From the NCBI GenBank assembly GCA_018821715.1, contig JAHJLN010000057.1, positions 1 through 64,000 on the forward strand: DNA of 64,000 bases. Direction: 5' to 3'. Source of the DNA: Pseudomonadota bacterium. GTDB lineage: Bacteria; Desulfobacterota; Desulfobacteria; Desulfobacterales; Desulfobacteraceae. Within the stretch, counting starts at the first letter, position 1. Each line of letters starts with the position of its first letter. Both the position numbers and the translations under genes were made by a program. Shown piece by piece: positions 29,641-38,711 of this stretch. The notes under the pieces were generated by a model, which saw only the letters and a list, made by a program, of their open reading frames with translations, was not told the origin of the DNA and did not search any database.

Positions 29641-30774
29641 GTGAAACCCAATATGAAACGCCTTATATTTTTTTTACTTTTGGCTTTTGTTGCCGCGATT
29701 GGTGTTCTTCATACCCTTACCCCGGGATACATGGTTTTTTACCATGATACCTTTCGCAGGCTTTGCTATTTTCCCATTGCCATCGGCGCCATCTTTTACG
29801 GCATATGGGGAGGGCTTTGTCTTGCTGTTCTGTCCTGTTTGGCCTTTGTTCCCCATTTGTTTTTATTCTGGGCAAGAGGACCGGAAGCCTATTATAGCGA
29901 ATTGTCGGAAATTTTCTTTTATCTTGCCGCAGGCCTTGTGATCGGGCTCATTTCCAGCAGGGAAAACAAATTAAGAGAAAAATATAAAGCATTGTCTGAA
30001 AAATTGGCCGGATCGTATAAACGGCTTCATGATCAGGCATCCCTGCTTGTTGAAGCTGAAAAACAACTGGGCCAAAGCCAGAAGCTTTCCATGCTGGGTC
30101 ATGTATCCGCTTCCCTTGCCCATGAAATAAAGAATCCTCTGGCTTCCATAAAAGGGGCGGCGGAAATCCTGGCAGATGAAGTGCCCCAGGGGCACCCAAA
30201 ATATGAATTTATTGAAATCATGCGGTCTGAAATTTCAAGACTGAACCATTCTGTGGAAGATGTTTTAACCTATTGCAGAGGAAAGCAGCATCAAGTCAGA
30301 AGTAAACAGGAAACAATTGAAAAAATTACCAGCCGGGTGGTCTCTTTGCTTGAAACAAGGTTTAAGGAAAAAGACATAGCGGTTACGATTCACCGGGAAT
30401 CTTACAATCAGCCATTTTTTGCAGATGAAGCGGCCATGATTCAGGTCCTGATGAACATCATGCTGAATGCGGTTGATGCGGTTGGAAAAAACGGCAGGAT
30501 CATGATTGATTTTGATCATCTTGAAAAAGGGTGTGTCATTCGGATTTCAGATGATGGACCGGGCATAGATGACAGTATGGTTAAAGAAGTGTTCCAGTCA
30601 TTTGTCACATTCAAGGAAGATGGAACAGGACTTGGGCTTTCCATTTCAAAGCGGATCATTGAACGCCTGGGGGGGAAGATTGATATTGAGAAATCTTCTC
30701 TTGGCGGGGCAATGTTTTCAATATTTTTACCTGAAAATGGTTTTTCAACTAACGAGAGTATCAAAAATGTCTGA
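29641..30774 (+). CDS. Membrane sensor histidine kinase (NtrB/AtoS-like)
   Basis: Multi-TM N-terminus; LSMLGHVSASLAHEIKNPLASIKGAAEIL; DDGPGIDDS; GTGLGLSISKRIIERLGGKI. Confidence 0.9.
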   Translation: MKPNMKRLIFFLLLAFVAAIGVLHTLTPGYMVFYHDTFRRLCYFPIAIGAIFYGIWGGLCLAVLSCLAFVPHLFLFWARGPEAYYSELSEIFFYLAAGLVIGLISSRENKLREKYKALSEKLAGSYKRLHDQASLLVEAEKQLGQSQKLSMLGHVSASLAHEIKNPLASIKGAAEILADEVPQGHPKYEFIEIMRSEISRLNHSVEDVLTYCRGKQHQVRSKQETIEKITSRVVSLLETRFKEKDIAVTIHRESYNQPFFADEAAMIQVLMNIMLNAVDAVGKNGRIMIDFDHLEKGCVIRISDDGPGIDDSMVKEVFQSFVTFKEDGTGLGLSISKRIIERLGGKIDIEKSSLGGAMFSIFLPENGFSTNESIKNV

Positions 30775-32107
30775 CACCATTTTATTAATTGATGATGATC
30801 AAAGTTTAAGGCGGGTAACAGAATACAATTTGACCGCAAAAGGGTTCAGCGTTGTGACGGCAGCGTCGGGCAGGCAGGGGCTTGAGTGTTTTAAAAATGA
30901 ACCGCCGGATCTGGTGGTGACGGATGTAAAGTTAGGCGATATGAGCGGGCTTGAAATTCTTACAAAAATCAAACAGGATGCGCCCGATATTCCTGTGATT
31001 GTCATGACGGCATTCGGCTCCATTGAAATGGCTGTTCAAGCCATGCACAAGGGCGCTTTTAATTTCATCACCAAACCCTTTGACCGGGATACGCTGATTT
31101 TATCGTGTAAAAAAGCATTGGAACTTAAGGGGTTGCGGTCTAAAACAAAACTGTTGGCAAGTGAAATCAATCGCCTTACCGGTACCAAAGGCATTGTATC
31201 TGCCAGTTCTGTCATGAAAGAGCTTTTGAATACAGCATCCAGGGCAGCAAACAGTGAGGCAACGGTTTTAATCTCCGGAGAATCCGGCACCGGCAAAGAG
31301 GTCCTGGCAAGGCTGATTCACCAGAACAGCCCCCGGAGAAATGGCCCGATGGTTGCCGTCAATTGTGCGGCAATTCCTGCAGGGCTGATAGAAAGCGAGC
31401 TGTTCGGCCATGTAAAAGGGTCTTTCACCGGTGCTATAAAAGACAGAAAAGGCCATTTTCAGACGGCTTCAGGCGGGACACTTTTTTTAGATGAAATTGG
31501 AGAGCTGACAACAGATGTCCAGGTAAAATTGTTACGGGCCATCCAGGAAAAAGAAGTACAGCCTGTGGGATCTGAAATAACAAAAAAAGTTGATATCAGG
31601 ATTATTGCCGCTACCAACCTTGATCTTCAAAAAAGAATTGCCCAGCAAGACTTTAGGGAAGATTTATATTACAGACTGAGTGTCATCCCCCTTTTTATTC
31701 CACCCCTAAGGGAGCGGACCGAAGATATTCCTGCCCTGGTTAAGCATTTTTTGAAAAAATTTGATGCACCGCCTGGTGTTCTTTTCTCAGAACAAGCCCT
31801 TGAGGTTTTAAAAACCTATCAATGGCCCGGAAATATCAGGGAAATACAAAATATTGTTGAACGGTGTATTATTTTAAGAAAAAAGAGCGTTATTGAGTCT
31901 TCCGACCTTCAGCTGCTTGTGCAAAAACCGTCATCTGAAATCCTTTTGCCTGTGATCCCTGATGACGGGATAGCCCTGGAAGATATTGAAAAAAGTTATA
32001 TTTTAAAAGCCCTTGAAAAATCGGGCCAGAATCGGTCAAAAGCTGCCAGGCTGTTAAAAATACCCAGGCACGTCCTTTTATATCGACTGGAAAAGTATGG
32101 TATGTAA
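30767..32107 (+). CDS. Sigma-54-dependent response regulator (REC-AAA+-Fis HTH)
   Basis: MSDTILLIDDDQSLRRV; GESGTGKEVLARLIHQNSPR; ELFGHVKGSFTGAIKDRKG; C-terminal KSKAARLLKIPRHVLLYRLEKYGM-like HTH. Start overlaps the kinase stop. Confidence 0.93.
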   Translation: MSDTILLIDDDQSLRRVTEYNLTAKGFSVVTAASGRQGLECFKNEPPDLVVTDVKLGDMSGLEILTKIKQDAPDIPVIVMTAFGSIEMAVQAMHKGAFNFITKPFDRDTLILSCKKALELKGLRSKTKLLASEINRLTGTKGIVSASSVMKELLNTASRAANSEATVLISGESGTGKEVLARLIHQNSPRRNGPMVAVNCAAIPAGLIESELFGHVKGSFTGAIKDRKGHFQTASGGTLFLDEIGELTTDVQVKLLRAIQEKEVQPVGSEITKKVDIRIIAATNLDLQKRIAQQDFREDLYYRLSVIPLFIPPLRERTEDIPALVKHFLKKFDAPPGVLFSEQALEVLKTYQWPGNIREIQNIVERCIILRKKSVIESSDLQLLVQKPSSEILLPVIPDDGIALEDIEKSYILKALEKSGQNRSKAARLLKIPRHVLLYRLEKYGM

Positions 32108-32153
32108 TAGTGCAGACTATTCCACAAAAAGGTGTAGAATAGTCTGCACTATT
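32106..32153 (+). terminator. Rho-independent-type hairpin after the two-component operon
   Basis: Perfect 17-bp inverted repeat AATAGTGCAGACTATTC (32106-32122) / GAATAGTCTGCACTATT (32137-32153) followed by TAATTTC. Confidence 0.7.
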
Positions 32154-32267
32154 TAATTTCTCCTCATTTCATTCCTTTATTCTCCAATTTTTATTTTATT
32201 ATAAATTCAGACGGTTAAAGCTTATTTGAGTCCTGCTTACGCCATTGGCACGTCTCTTGAGTTACAG

Positions 32268-32813
32268 ATGTCTATCAAAAGGAAAATATTAAAGGAATTG
32301 GGGGATATTTTGAAAAAAATAAGGCGGATTATCATTGGCATTGTCAGTCTGATTCTGGTTTTAACGGCTGGACAGGTCATAGCTGAAAACTTGCCAACTC
32401 AAAAGTTAAGCAGGGCTGTAATAAAAATAGACAGTTTATCCTGCGGCGGATGCTTTTCTACTATCAATGCAGGTCTTTCTTCACTGGAAGGATTTTCAGG
32501 CATGGGCGCAAATTTATTCAGAAAGCTGATCGCAATAGATTTTATTGCACCGTTGACGCCAGACAAGTTGACTCAAAAACTTTCTGAAATAGGGTATCCC
32601 GGGAATCTGGAATATGTTGATGCTATTTTGGAAAAAGAGTCGTTTGCCTATCTTGAATCAAAGAGAACCGGTCTTGGATCCGGTGGCGGCGGTTGCTGCA
32701 GCTCTGGCGGATCTCCGGGCAGCACAAATCAAGAGGCAACCGGTCAGCTGAAACAGTCTGGCGGCTCATGCTGCAAACTTCCCGGTATTTCTCAACCCAC
32801 AGAAATTTTTTAA
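32268..32813 (+). CDS. Exported/membrane-anchored heavy-metal-associated (HMA-like) protein with Gly/Cys-rich tail
   Basis: N-terminal TM, then AVIKIDSLSCGGCFSTINAGLSSLEGFSG (CxxC HMA motif) and tail GGGGCCSSGGSPG...GGSCCKLPG. Start ambiguous (32226 TTG, 32268 ATG or 32310 TTG). Confidence 0.7.
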   Translation: MSIKRKILKELGDILKKIRRIIIGIVSLILVLTAGQVIAENLPTQKLSRAVIKIDSLSCGGCFSTINAGLSSLEGFSGMGANLFRKLIAIDFIAPLTPDKLTQKLSEIGYPGNLEYVDAILEKESFAYLESKRTGLGSGGGGCCSSGGSPGSTNQEATGQLKQSGGSCCKLPGISQPTEIF

Positions 32814-32831
32814 TTGATAAGGAAGATAAAA

Positions 32832-33299
32832 ATGAAATTAATTCAGAAAATATTCACCAGTATGACCATCCTCTTAATCCTGCTTCTGGCAGGTTCAAAC
32901 GCCTGGGCACTCTTTGGCGGTAAATTCAAAACCCTCAAACCCAAAGACGGAAATCTGTATATTCCCATTAAAACCGTTAATGACGGCAATGCCCATTATT
33001 TTAAAACAACGGCTGATGACGGCACCACGGTAGACTTCTTTCTGGTTCAAAGCGGGGATGGCGTGATCCGTGCCGCCATTGATTCCTGTGATGTCTGTTA
33101 TCGTTCCGGTAAAGGGTATGTCCAGGAAGGCAATGACATGGTCTGCACCAATTGCGGCAGACGGTTTGCCATAGACAGGATAAATGAAGTTCAAGGCGGA
33201 TGCAACCCGGCGCCACTGGCAAGAGTGATGGATTCAGAGAACCTTGTTATTTCCATGAAGGATATCAATTCCAATGCCTGGTACTGCAAGTTTAAATAA
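32832..33299 (+). CDS. DUF2318-type Fe-S/metal-binding exported protein
   Basis: Signal peptide; VDFFLVQSGDGVIRAAIDSCDVCYRSGKGYVQEGNDMVCTNCGRRFAIDRINEVQGGCNPAPL. Confidence 0.85.
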   Translation: MKLIQKIFTSMTILLILLLAGSNAWALFGGKFKTLKPKDGNLYIPIKTVNDGNAHYFKTTADDGTTVDFFLVQSGDGVIRAAIDSCDVCYRSGKGYVQEGNDMVCTNCGRRFAIDRINEVQGGCNPAPLARVMDSENLVISMKDINSNAWYCKFK

Positions 33300-33320
33300 T
33301 TTAAAAAAAAGGGTTTTCAC

Positions 33321-33761
33321 ATGACATATGATCCGGAAAAATATCGGGAAAAAAGAGAGAAAGTCCTTGGCATCAGAAAAAGGGGATTTGGATTTGGAAC
33401 CATTGCCATCATGGTATCATTGGTCATTGTCGCGGGCCTGAGTATTGTAACGGTTCCCCAGGCCGTCTCCTACATGGCCACGCGACATCTGGATGATGCC
33501 ATCTTTAAACTGGAATCAGCGTCAACCTGGCCGGAAAATGTCATTAAAGAAATAAATGATATTGCAGGGGTGAAAGATATTGTTAAAGACAAGCATGGTG
33601 CAAGGCTTGTTGTCACCTATGACCGGCGACAGGTCAATCTTTCCAGCATTACAGCCCTGTTTGGCCAATACCAGTTAAATGTTACTCTTCTCAACCAGGT
33701 CAACCATCATCAGCATCAGAACACATTGAAAAAAGAGGAGAAAGAACTTGAAACTTCATAA
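33321..33761 (+). CDS. Single-TM protein with degenerate HMA-like periplasmic domain
   Basis: One TM segment; IKEINDIAGVKDIVKDKHGARLVVTYDRRQVNLSSITALFGQYQLNVTLL resembles the HMA fold without the CxxC; overlaps the next gene. Confidence 0.55.
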   Translation: MTYDPEKYREKREKVLGIRKRGFGFGTIAIMVSLVIVAGLSIVTVPQAVSYMATRHLDDAIFKLESASTWPENVIKEINDIAGVKDIVKDKHGARLVVTYDRRQVNLSSITALFGQYQLNVTLLNQVNHHQHQNTLKKEEKELETS

Positions 33762-34908
33762 TATCTCTTTTGGAAATATCAAGCGTCGAAAAGGGAAAAT
33801 GCTTTTCCTGGTCTTAGGGCTTGTGATAGGTATTTCAACGGTTGTGACCCTGCTTTCCATAACGGAAACCATGACCAAAAATATCGAAGAGCGGCTCAAC
33901 CAGTTTGGTGCCAATATTGTCATGGTTCCCAAAAGCGATAACCTGTCACTCAATTACGGGGGTATTGATGTTGGGGGTGTCAATTACAGGGTTCGGGAAT
34001 TTGACCAGGAAAAACTGTCAGATATCAGGACCATAAAAAACAATAAAAACCTTTCCATTATTGCACCGAAAATCCTGGGGCCTGTCACGATAAATGATAA
34101 AATTGTCCTGTTGATGGGGGTATTGTTTGAACAGGAACTGGCATTGAAAACGTGGTGGCATAAAGCCGGCGGGACTTTCCCTGAAAAAGAGGATGAAGTG
34201 ATGCTGGGGTCCCAGGCAGCAACCTTGCTGGGGTTTAAAGCGGGAGATATCATATTCCTATCTGGATCACCCTTTAAGGTGACAACGATCTTAAAACCCA
34301 CAGGTGCGTCAGAAGATGATGCCATTATCGCAAGCCTTGGTGCCAGCCAGAAGCTCTTAGGAAAACAAGGCAAACTTTCCATGGTTGAGATATCCGCTTT
34401 CTGCCAGGGATGTCCCATTACTGAGATAACATTGCAGATAGCAGAAAAATTTCCCGATGCAAAAGTCACGGCCATGAAACAGGCGGTCATGTCCAAAATG
34501 CAGTCCATTGACATGTTTAAATCTTTCAGCCTGGGTGTATCCATTATTGTGATTCTCATAGGGTCCTTACTGGTCCTTGTCACCATGATGGGATCAGTCA
34601 ACGAAAGAACCCGGGAGATCGGAATTTTCAGGGCCATCGGATTCAGAAGGGGACATGTCATGCAGATCATCCTGCTGGAGGCCATGCTGCTGGGGATCAT
34701 CGGCGGTATCCTTGGATTTTGCATTGGAAACCTGATTGCCTATAGTATTATTCCTTTTGTAATCAAAGACGGTGTATTTGCCGGTATCAACGCAAATCTT
34801 GGAATTGTTTCCATTCTCATGGCCGTGGCCTTAAGTCTACTGGCAAGTCTGTATCCTGCCTTTAAAGCCAGTAACATGGACCCGAGCGAAGCATTAAGAG
34901 CGCTTTAA
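33748..34908 (+). CDS. ABC transporter permease, MacB/FtsX family
   Basis: N-terminal MacB-type periplasmic core and C-terminal FtsX domain (NERTREIGIFRAIGFRRGHVMQIILLEAMLLGIIGGILG...YPAFKASNMDPSEALRAL). Confidence 0.92.
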   Translation: MKLHNISFGNIKRRKGKMLFLVLGLVIGISTVVTLLSITETMTKNIEERLNQFGANIVMVPKSDNLSLNYGGIDVGGVNYRVREFDQEKLSDIRTIKNNKNLSIIAPKILGPVTINDKIVLLMGVLFEQELALKTWWHKAGGTFPEKEDEVMLGSQAATLLGFKAGDIIFLSGSPFKVTTILKPTGASEDDAIIASLGASQKLLGKQGKLSMVEISAFCQGCPITEITLQIAEKFPDAKVTAMKQAVMSKMQSIDMFKSFSLGVSIIVILIGSLLVLVTMMGSVNERTREIGIFRAIGFRRGHVMQIILLEAMLLGIIGGILGFCIGNLIAYSIIPFVIKDGVFAGINANLGIVSILMAVALSLLASLYPAFKASNMDPSEALRAL

Positions 34909-34927
34909 TAAAAGAGAGATTATAAAT

Positions 34928-35617
34928 ATGACACAGGTGAATCATTTAATCGAAATCCACGGATTAAAAAAAACATATCAAAGTGGAGATACCAGGGTGG
35001 ATGCCATTAAACAGATGGATTTTTTTATAGATGATCAGGAGTTTATCACCATCATGGGGCAGTCCGGGTCGGGCAAGAGCACGCTGTTATCCATTATGGG
35101 GGCGCTCAATCACCCGACTAAGGGAAAAGTCCTTGTGGACTCCCTTGATCTTTATTCTTTAAGTGGTGAGCAGCGGGCTGATTTCAGGAGTGAATATATT
35201 GGATTTATCTTTCAGTCTTTCCAGCTCATTCCCTACCTGACAGTGCTGGAAAACGTCAAGCTGCCCATGGCCGTTACTGGCCAGAAAAAAAAGGTCAAAA
35301 ACCAGATGGCCTTAGAGGTGATTGACCGGGTCGGACTTGGGGCCAAGGCCAACCGCCTTCCGGATCAACTGTCCGGCGGAGAGCAGGAAAGGGTGGCTGT
35401 GGCAAGGGCCATTGTCAACAAACCCCCCATTATTCTGGCCGACGAGCCCACGGGAAATCTGGATTCAAAAACAGCCGGCGACATCATGCAGCTGCTGCAA
35501 TCTTTAAATAATGACGGGCATACCATTATTGTTGTTACCCATAATTCAGATATGGCATCCTATGCAAAAAGAAGCATCAAGGTTCAGGACGGAGAATGTT
35601 TTGACTCTTTTAAGTGA
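34928..35617 (+). CDS. ABC transporter ATP-binding protein, LolD/MacB-type
   Basis: Walker A GQSGSGKSTLLSIMG, signature LSGGEQERVAVARAI, Walker B ILADEPTGNLDS. Confidence 0.94.
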   Translation: MTQVNHLIEIHGLKKTYQSGDTRVDAIKQMDFFIDDQEFITIMGQSGSGKSTLLSIMGALNHPTKGKVLVDSLDLYSLSGEQRADFRSEYIGFIFQSFQLIPYLTVLENVKLPMAVTGQKKKVKNQMALEVIDRVGLGAKANRLPDQLSGGEQERVAVARAIVNKPPIILADEPTGNLDSKTAGDIMQLLQSLNNDGHTIIVVTHNSDMASYAKRSIKVQDGECFDSFK

Positions 35618-35980
35618 TGTGATAACCTGCAGGGTATCATAACCAGATCCGCCTTGTTTTTTGTTCTATTGCTGCCTTAGACCGGTATTGTATCAACCCT
35701 GCCGGGTGACCCCTGTCTTTAATGCGATTTTTATATTAAAACTGTATCAAATCGTCTACATGTATATTTTTTACAACATGTTTCCGGTTGCAGCCAATTT
35801 TTTCAAATTGCTGAGATATCATAATATTTTCTTATATTTTAGATGGTTACAAATTAATCAATGCCAGGTTCTATTCATGGTCTGAAAGTTGCTCAAGCTA
35901 AAGAAAAAGTTGATGAACCAAAGACAAAAGGCAATCGCCGTTTTTTAAAGGCAGCCTTTGACAAGAATGAAAGGGGTCAC

Positions 35981-36820
35981 ATGGAAATTCAGGAGCCTGA
36001 AATTAAATCATATGAAATTTTAATCATTAAAGATGAAAATTTCATTCCGGACAATGTCTGCATCGTTACAGGAGCCGGGAGCGGTATCGGCAGGGCGGCA
36101 GCCATTGCGGCCGCTAAAAATCAACTCACCGTTGTGGGCTTTGATATTAATGAAGGCGAAGCTAAAAAAACATGTGAGATGGTGGCCTCCCATGGCGGAA
36201 AAATGGAATGCATTCAAATCGATCTTTGTGACAGTGACGCAGTGGCAGAAGCGGTTGAGAAAGCAGCATCCTTTGGTCAAATCAAATACCTTGCCAATAT
36301 TGCAGGTCTTCAGCATATTGATTCTGTTGAGAATTTTCCCATGGAAAAATATGATCTCATGCAGAAACTGATGCTTCGAGCCCCTTTTCTGCTGTCAAAG
36401 CTGGTGATTCCCCATATGAAAAAAAGCAAAGATCAGATCGGTGTCATTGCCAATATGTCATCGGTTCACGGCCATATCTGTACCAAGAATAAACCGGTCT
36501 ATAATATCACAAAATTCGGACTCAGGGGGCTGAGTCAGTCTGTGTCAGCTGAAGGTGAAGGCAAAATACGATCCTTTACAATAAGTACCGGTTTTGTAAG
36601 AACCCGGCTGGCCCTGAACCAGATCGCAGCTCAGGCAGAGCAGAGAGGCATCACCCCGGATGAAGTGGTGGAAAAAGTCATGATGGGCAATTCCAGGGTC
36701 AAGGAAATGATGACCCCCATTGAGGTGGGCAACATGATCATTTTTGGTTTTTCACGTCATGCCAATTATCTTATCGGCGGGGATCTCCTGTTTGATGGCG
36801 GCATGGTGCTCACTTATTAA
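35981..36820 (+). CDS. Short-chain dehydrogenase/reductase, 3-hydroxybutyrate-dehydrogenase-like (paralog 1)
   Basis: VTGAGSGIGRAAAIAAAKN, NIAGLQHIDSVENFPMEKYDLM, YNITKFGLRGLSQSVSAEG, GGDLLFDGGMVLTY; RBS AAGGGG before ATG at 35981. Confidence 0.9.
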   Translation: MEIQEPEIKSYEILIIKDENFIPDNVCIVTGAGSGIGRAAAIAAAKNQLTVVGFDINEGEAKKTCEMVASHGGKMECIQIDLCDSDAVAEAVEKAASFGQIKYLANIAGLQHIDSVENFPMEKYDLMQKLMLRAPFLLSKLVIPHMKKSKDQIGVIANMSSVHGHICTKNKPVYNITKFGLRGLSQSVSAEGEGKIRSFTISTGFVRTRLALNQIAAQAEQRGITPDEVVEKVMMGNSRVKEMMTPIEVGNMIIFGFSRHANYLIGGDLLFDGGMVLTY

Positions 36821-36825
36821 AAAGA

Positions 36826-37536
36826 TCATTCAGACATGTTTTTGAAAAAATCCAGAACAAAGCTGATGTGATTCTGCATGGCTGTATATGCTTTTTCAGG
36901 ATCCCTTGATGTAATGACGTCCAGAATGTTCCGGTGCTGTTTTAAAATAATTTCAATGTTCTCAGGTTTCTTATACAGCGAGCTTAGGTTTTCCCGTATA
37001 CCATGCAAAAGATAATCATGAAAATTGCGCATAATAAGGATGTGCAGGGGATTTTTGGATGCATAGGCAATGGCCATATGAAAGGATGCATCCGCTTCTG
37101 TTCCCAGGCGGTTGGACCGGATTTCTTTTTCCATTTCTTCAATACACTGGCGCATGGCATTGATATCGGTTTCATCCGCCCTGAGCGCGGCCAGTGCGGC
37201 TGCATTGCATTCAAGCCCCATTCTGACTTCCAGGAGGTCTTCAAGGGTTGTATCCTGGTCTTCAATGGCTTTGATAATCGGATTTTTAGGTCCTGCATCA
37301 TAAGTGCCGACAAAGGTTCCCTGTCCGTGCTTCTGCACAATCAAGCCGATTGCGACCAGCCTCTGGATGGCATCACGAACGGTTGTCCGACTGACATTCA
37401 TCAGTTCAGCAAGCTCTCGTTCGGTCATCATTTTTTCTCCGGGTTTGAGTTTGCCCCTGAAAATCAGTTCTCTTATCTGATCAAATACCAGATCGGAAAT
37501 TCGTTTGGGTTTAATGGGTTTTATTGAAAGGGTCAT
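36826..37536 (-). CDS. GntR-family regulator with FCD domain (paralog 1)
   Basis: ISDLVFDQIRELIFRGKLKPGEKMMTERELAELMNVSRTTVRDAIQRLVAIGLI wHTH; FCD-type C-terminus with ADASFHMAIAYAS. Confidence 0.92.
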   Translation of the reverse strand: MTLSIKPIKPKRISDLVFDQIRELIFRGKLKPGEKMMTERELAELMNVSRTTVRDAIQRLVAIGLIVQKHGQGTFVGTYDAGPKNPIIKAIEDQDTTLEDLLEVRMGLECNAAALAALRADETDINAMRQCIEEMEKEIRSNRLGTEADASFHMAIAYASKNPLHILIMRNFHDYLLHGIRENLSSLYKKPENIEIILKQHRNILDVITSRDPEKAYTAMQNHISFVLDFFKNMSE

Positions 37537-37772
37537 GGGTTTATGCTGTCAATCTTTATTAAATTTTTAGTGATAAACAAAAAACAATACGAGATAAATA
37601 TATGAACTAAGAGTTTCAAGTCAACATTTTCTTTATTCTAAAAGCAGAACCCGGGACATCAGGGTCTGCCCATAACAGCTGTGGTTTTTGAAAAACCATT
37701 TGTCAAGGCCGGAGAATTGATCTATTCATCATAGAAGTTTTTAAGATTTATATAACACACGAAAGGCTATTC

Positions 37773-38681
37773 ATGTTTCTACAGGTCCTCAAGATTTTTA
37801 TCGATATTGTTACGCCGGTATTTTCTTTGGTTTTCCTTGGTTATTTTGTTGGCCCTCGGTTGAAATTGGATGCCAGGACATTGTCCAGAACAGCTTATTT
37901 TCTGCTGGTTCCCTGTTTTGTGTTTAATATGCTCAGCAAGTTGGATATTGAGGTTGCCGTGGCCGGTCAGATGATTCTGTATACGACACTCACCCACATC
38001 CTGGTGGCAGTGACCGCATTTATTACAGCCCGGCTTTTAAAACGATCCAGGGAAGTCACGGCAGCCTTTGTTATTATTGCCACCTTTGGAAATGTCGGGA
38101 ATCTGGGGCTCTCTCTTATTGATTTCAGGTTGGGCCCGGCCGCCCAGATATCGGCCACTATTTATTTTATTACCATCGTATTGGTTTCTTTTGTGATCTG
38201 CGTAGGGATTTCAAGCTGGACCCGGGGAACGGGTTTATCCGCAGTGCTGTCTGTGTTTAAAACACCGGCCCTGATTGCCATGGTGCCGGCCATGCTGTTC
38301 TACGGCACTGATCTTGAGCCCCCTTTGTTTTTATCCAGGATCACCGAGCTGTTGGGCAGGGCCATGATTCCAGTGATGCTGGTCACTTTAGGGGTACAGT
38401 TATCAGATTTGCATAAGTTTAAATTCAGTGTTGATGTGGTGGTTGCTTCTTTTCTTCGGCTGGTGGCAGCACCATTAATTGCTTTTGGGTTGACAGCCAT
38501 TTTTTCTCTGTCCGGGATGGAAATCCGTTCGGGTATCCTCCAGGCAGGCATGCCTGTAGCGGTTCTGGGCTCCATTATTGCCATTGAATATAATATCATC
38601 CCGGAATTTGTTACCACAGCGGTATTGTTCAGTACCGTCTTTAGTCTGCTGACATTGACCTTCCTGCTGTATCTTGTCTAG
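37773..38681 (+). CDS. AEC family transporter (auxin efflux carrier-like permease)
   Basis: Ten-TM pattern; FGNVGNLGLSLIDFRLGP; QAGMPVAVLGSIIAIEYN. Confidence 0.85.
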   Translation: MFLQVLKIFIDIVTPVFSLVFLGYFVGPRLKLDARTLSRTAYFLLVPCFVFNMLSKLDIEVAVAGQMILYTTLTHILVAVTAFITARLLKRSREVTAAFVIIATFGNVGNLGLSLIDFRLGPAAQISATIYFITIVLVSFVICVGISSWTRGTGLSAVLSVFKTPALIAMVPAMLFYGTDLEPPLFLSRITELLGRAMIPVMLVTLGVQLSDLHKFKFSVDVVVASFLRLVAAPLIAFGLTAIFSLSGMEIRSGILQAGMPVAVLGSIIAIEYNIIPEFVTTAVLFSTVFSLLTLTFLLYLV

Positions 38682-38711
38682 TTCGTTTTTCAAAAAGATC
38701 TTTTAAACAGC

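Noticed and set aside
33984-34724. 246-aa minus-strand ORF opposite the ABC permease
   Set aside because: Composition (Met/Ser/Ile/Pro-rich) is typical of antisense to membrane protein coding; no recognisable domain.
35661-35885. 74-aa ORF in the gap before SDR paralog 1
   Set aside because: AT-rich intergenic sequence, no RBS or family similarity; the SDR start is better placed at 35981.
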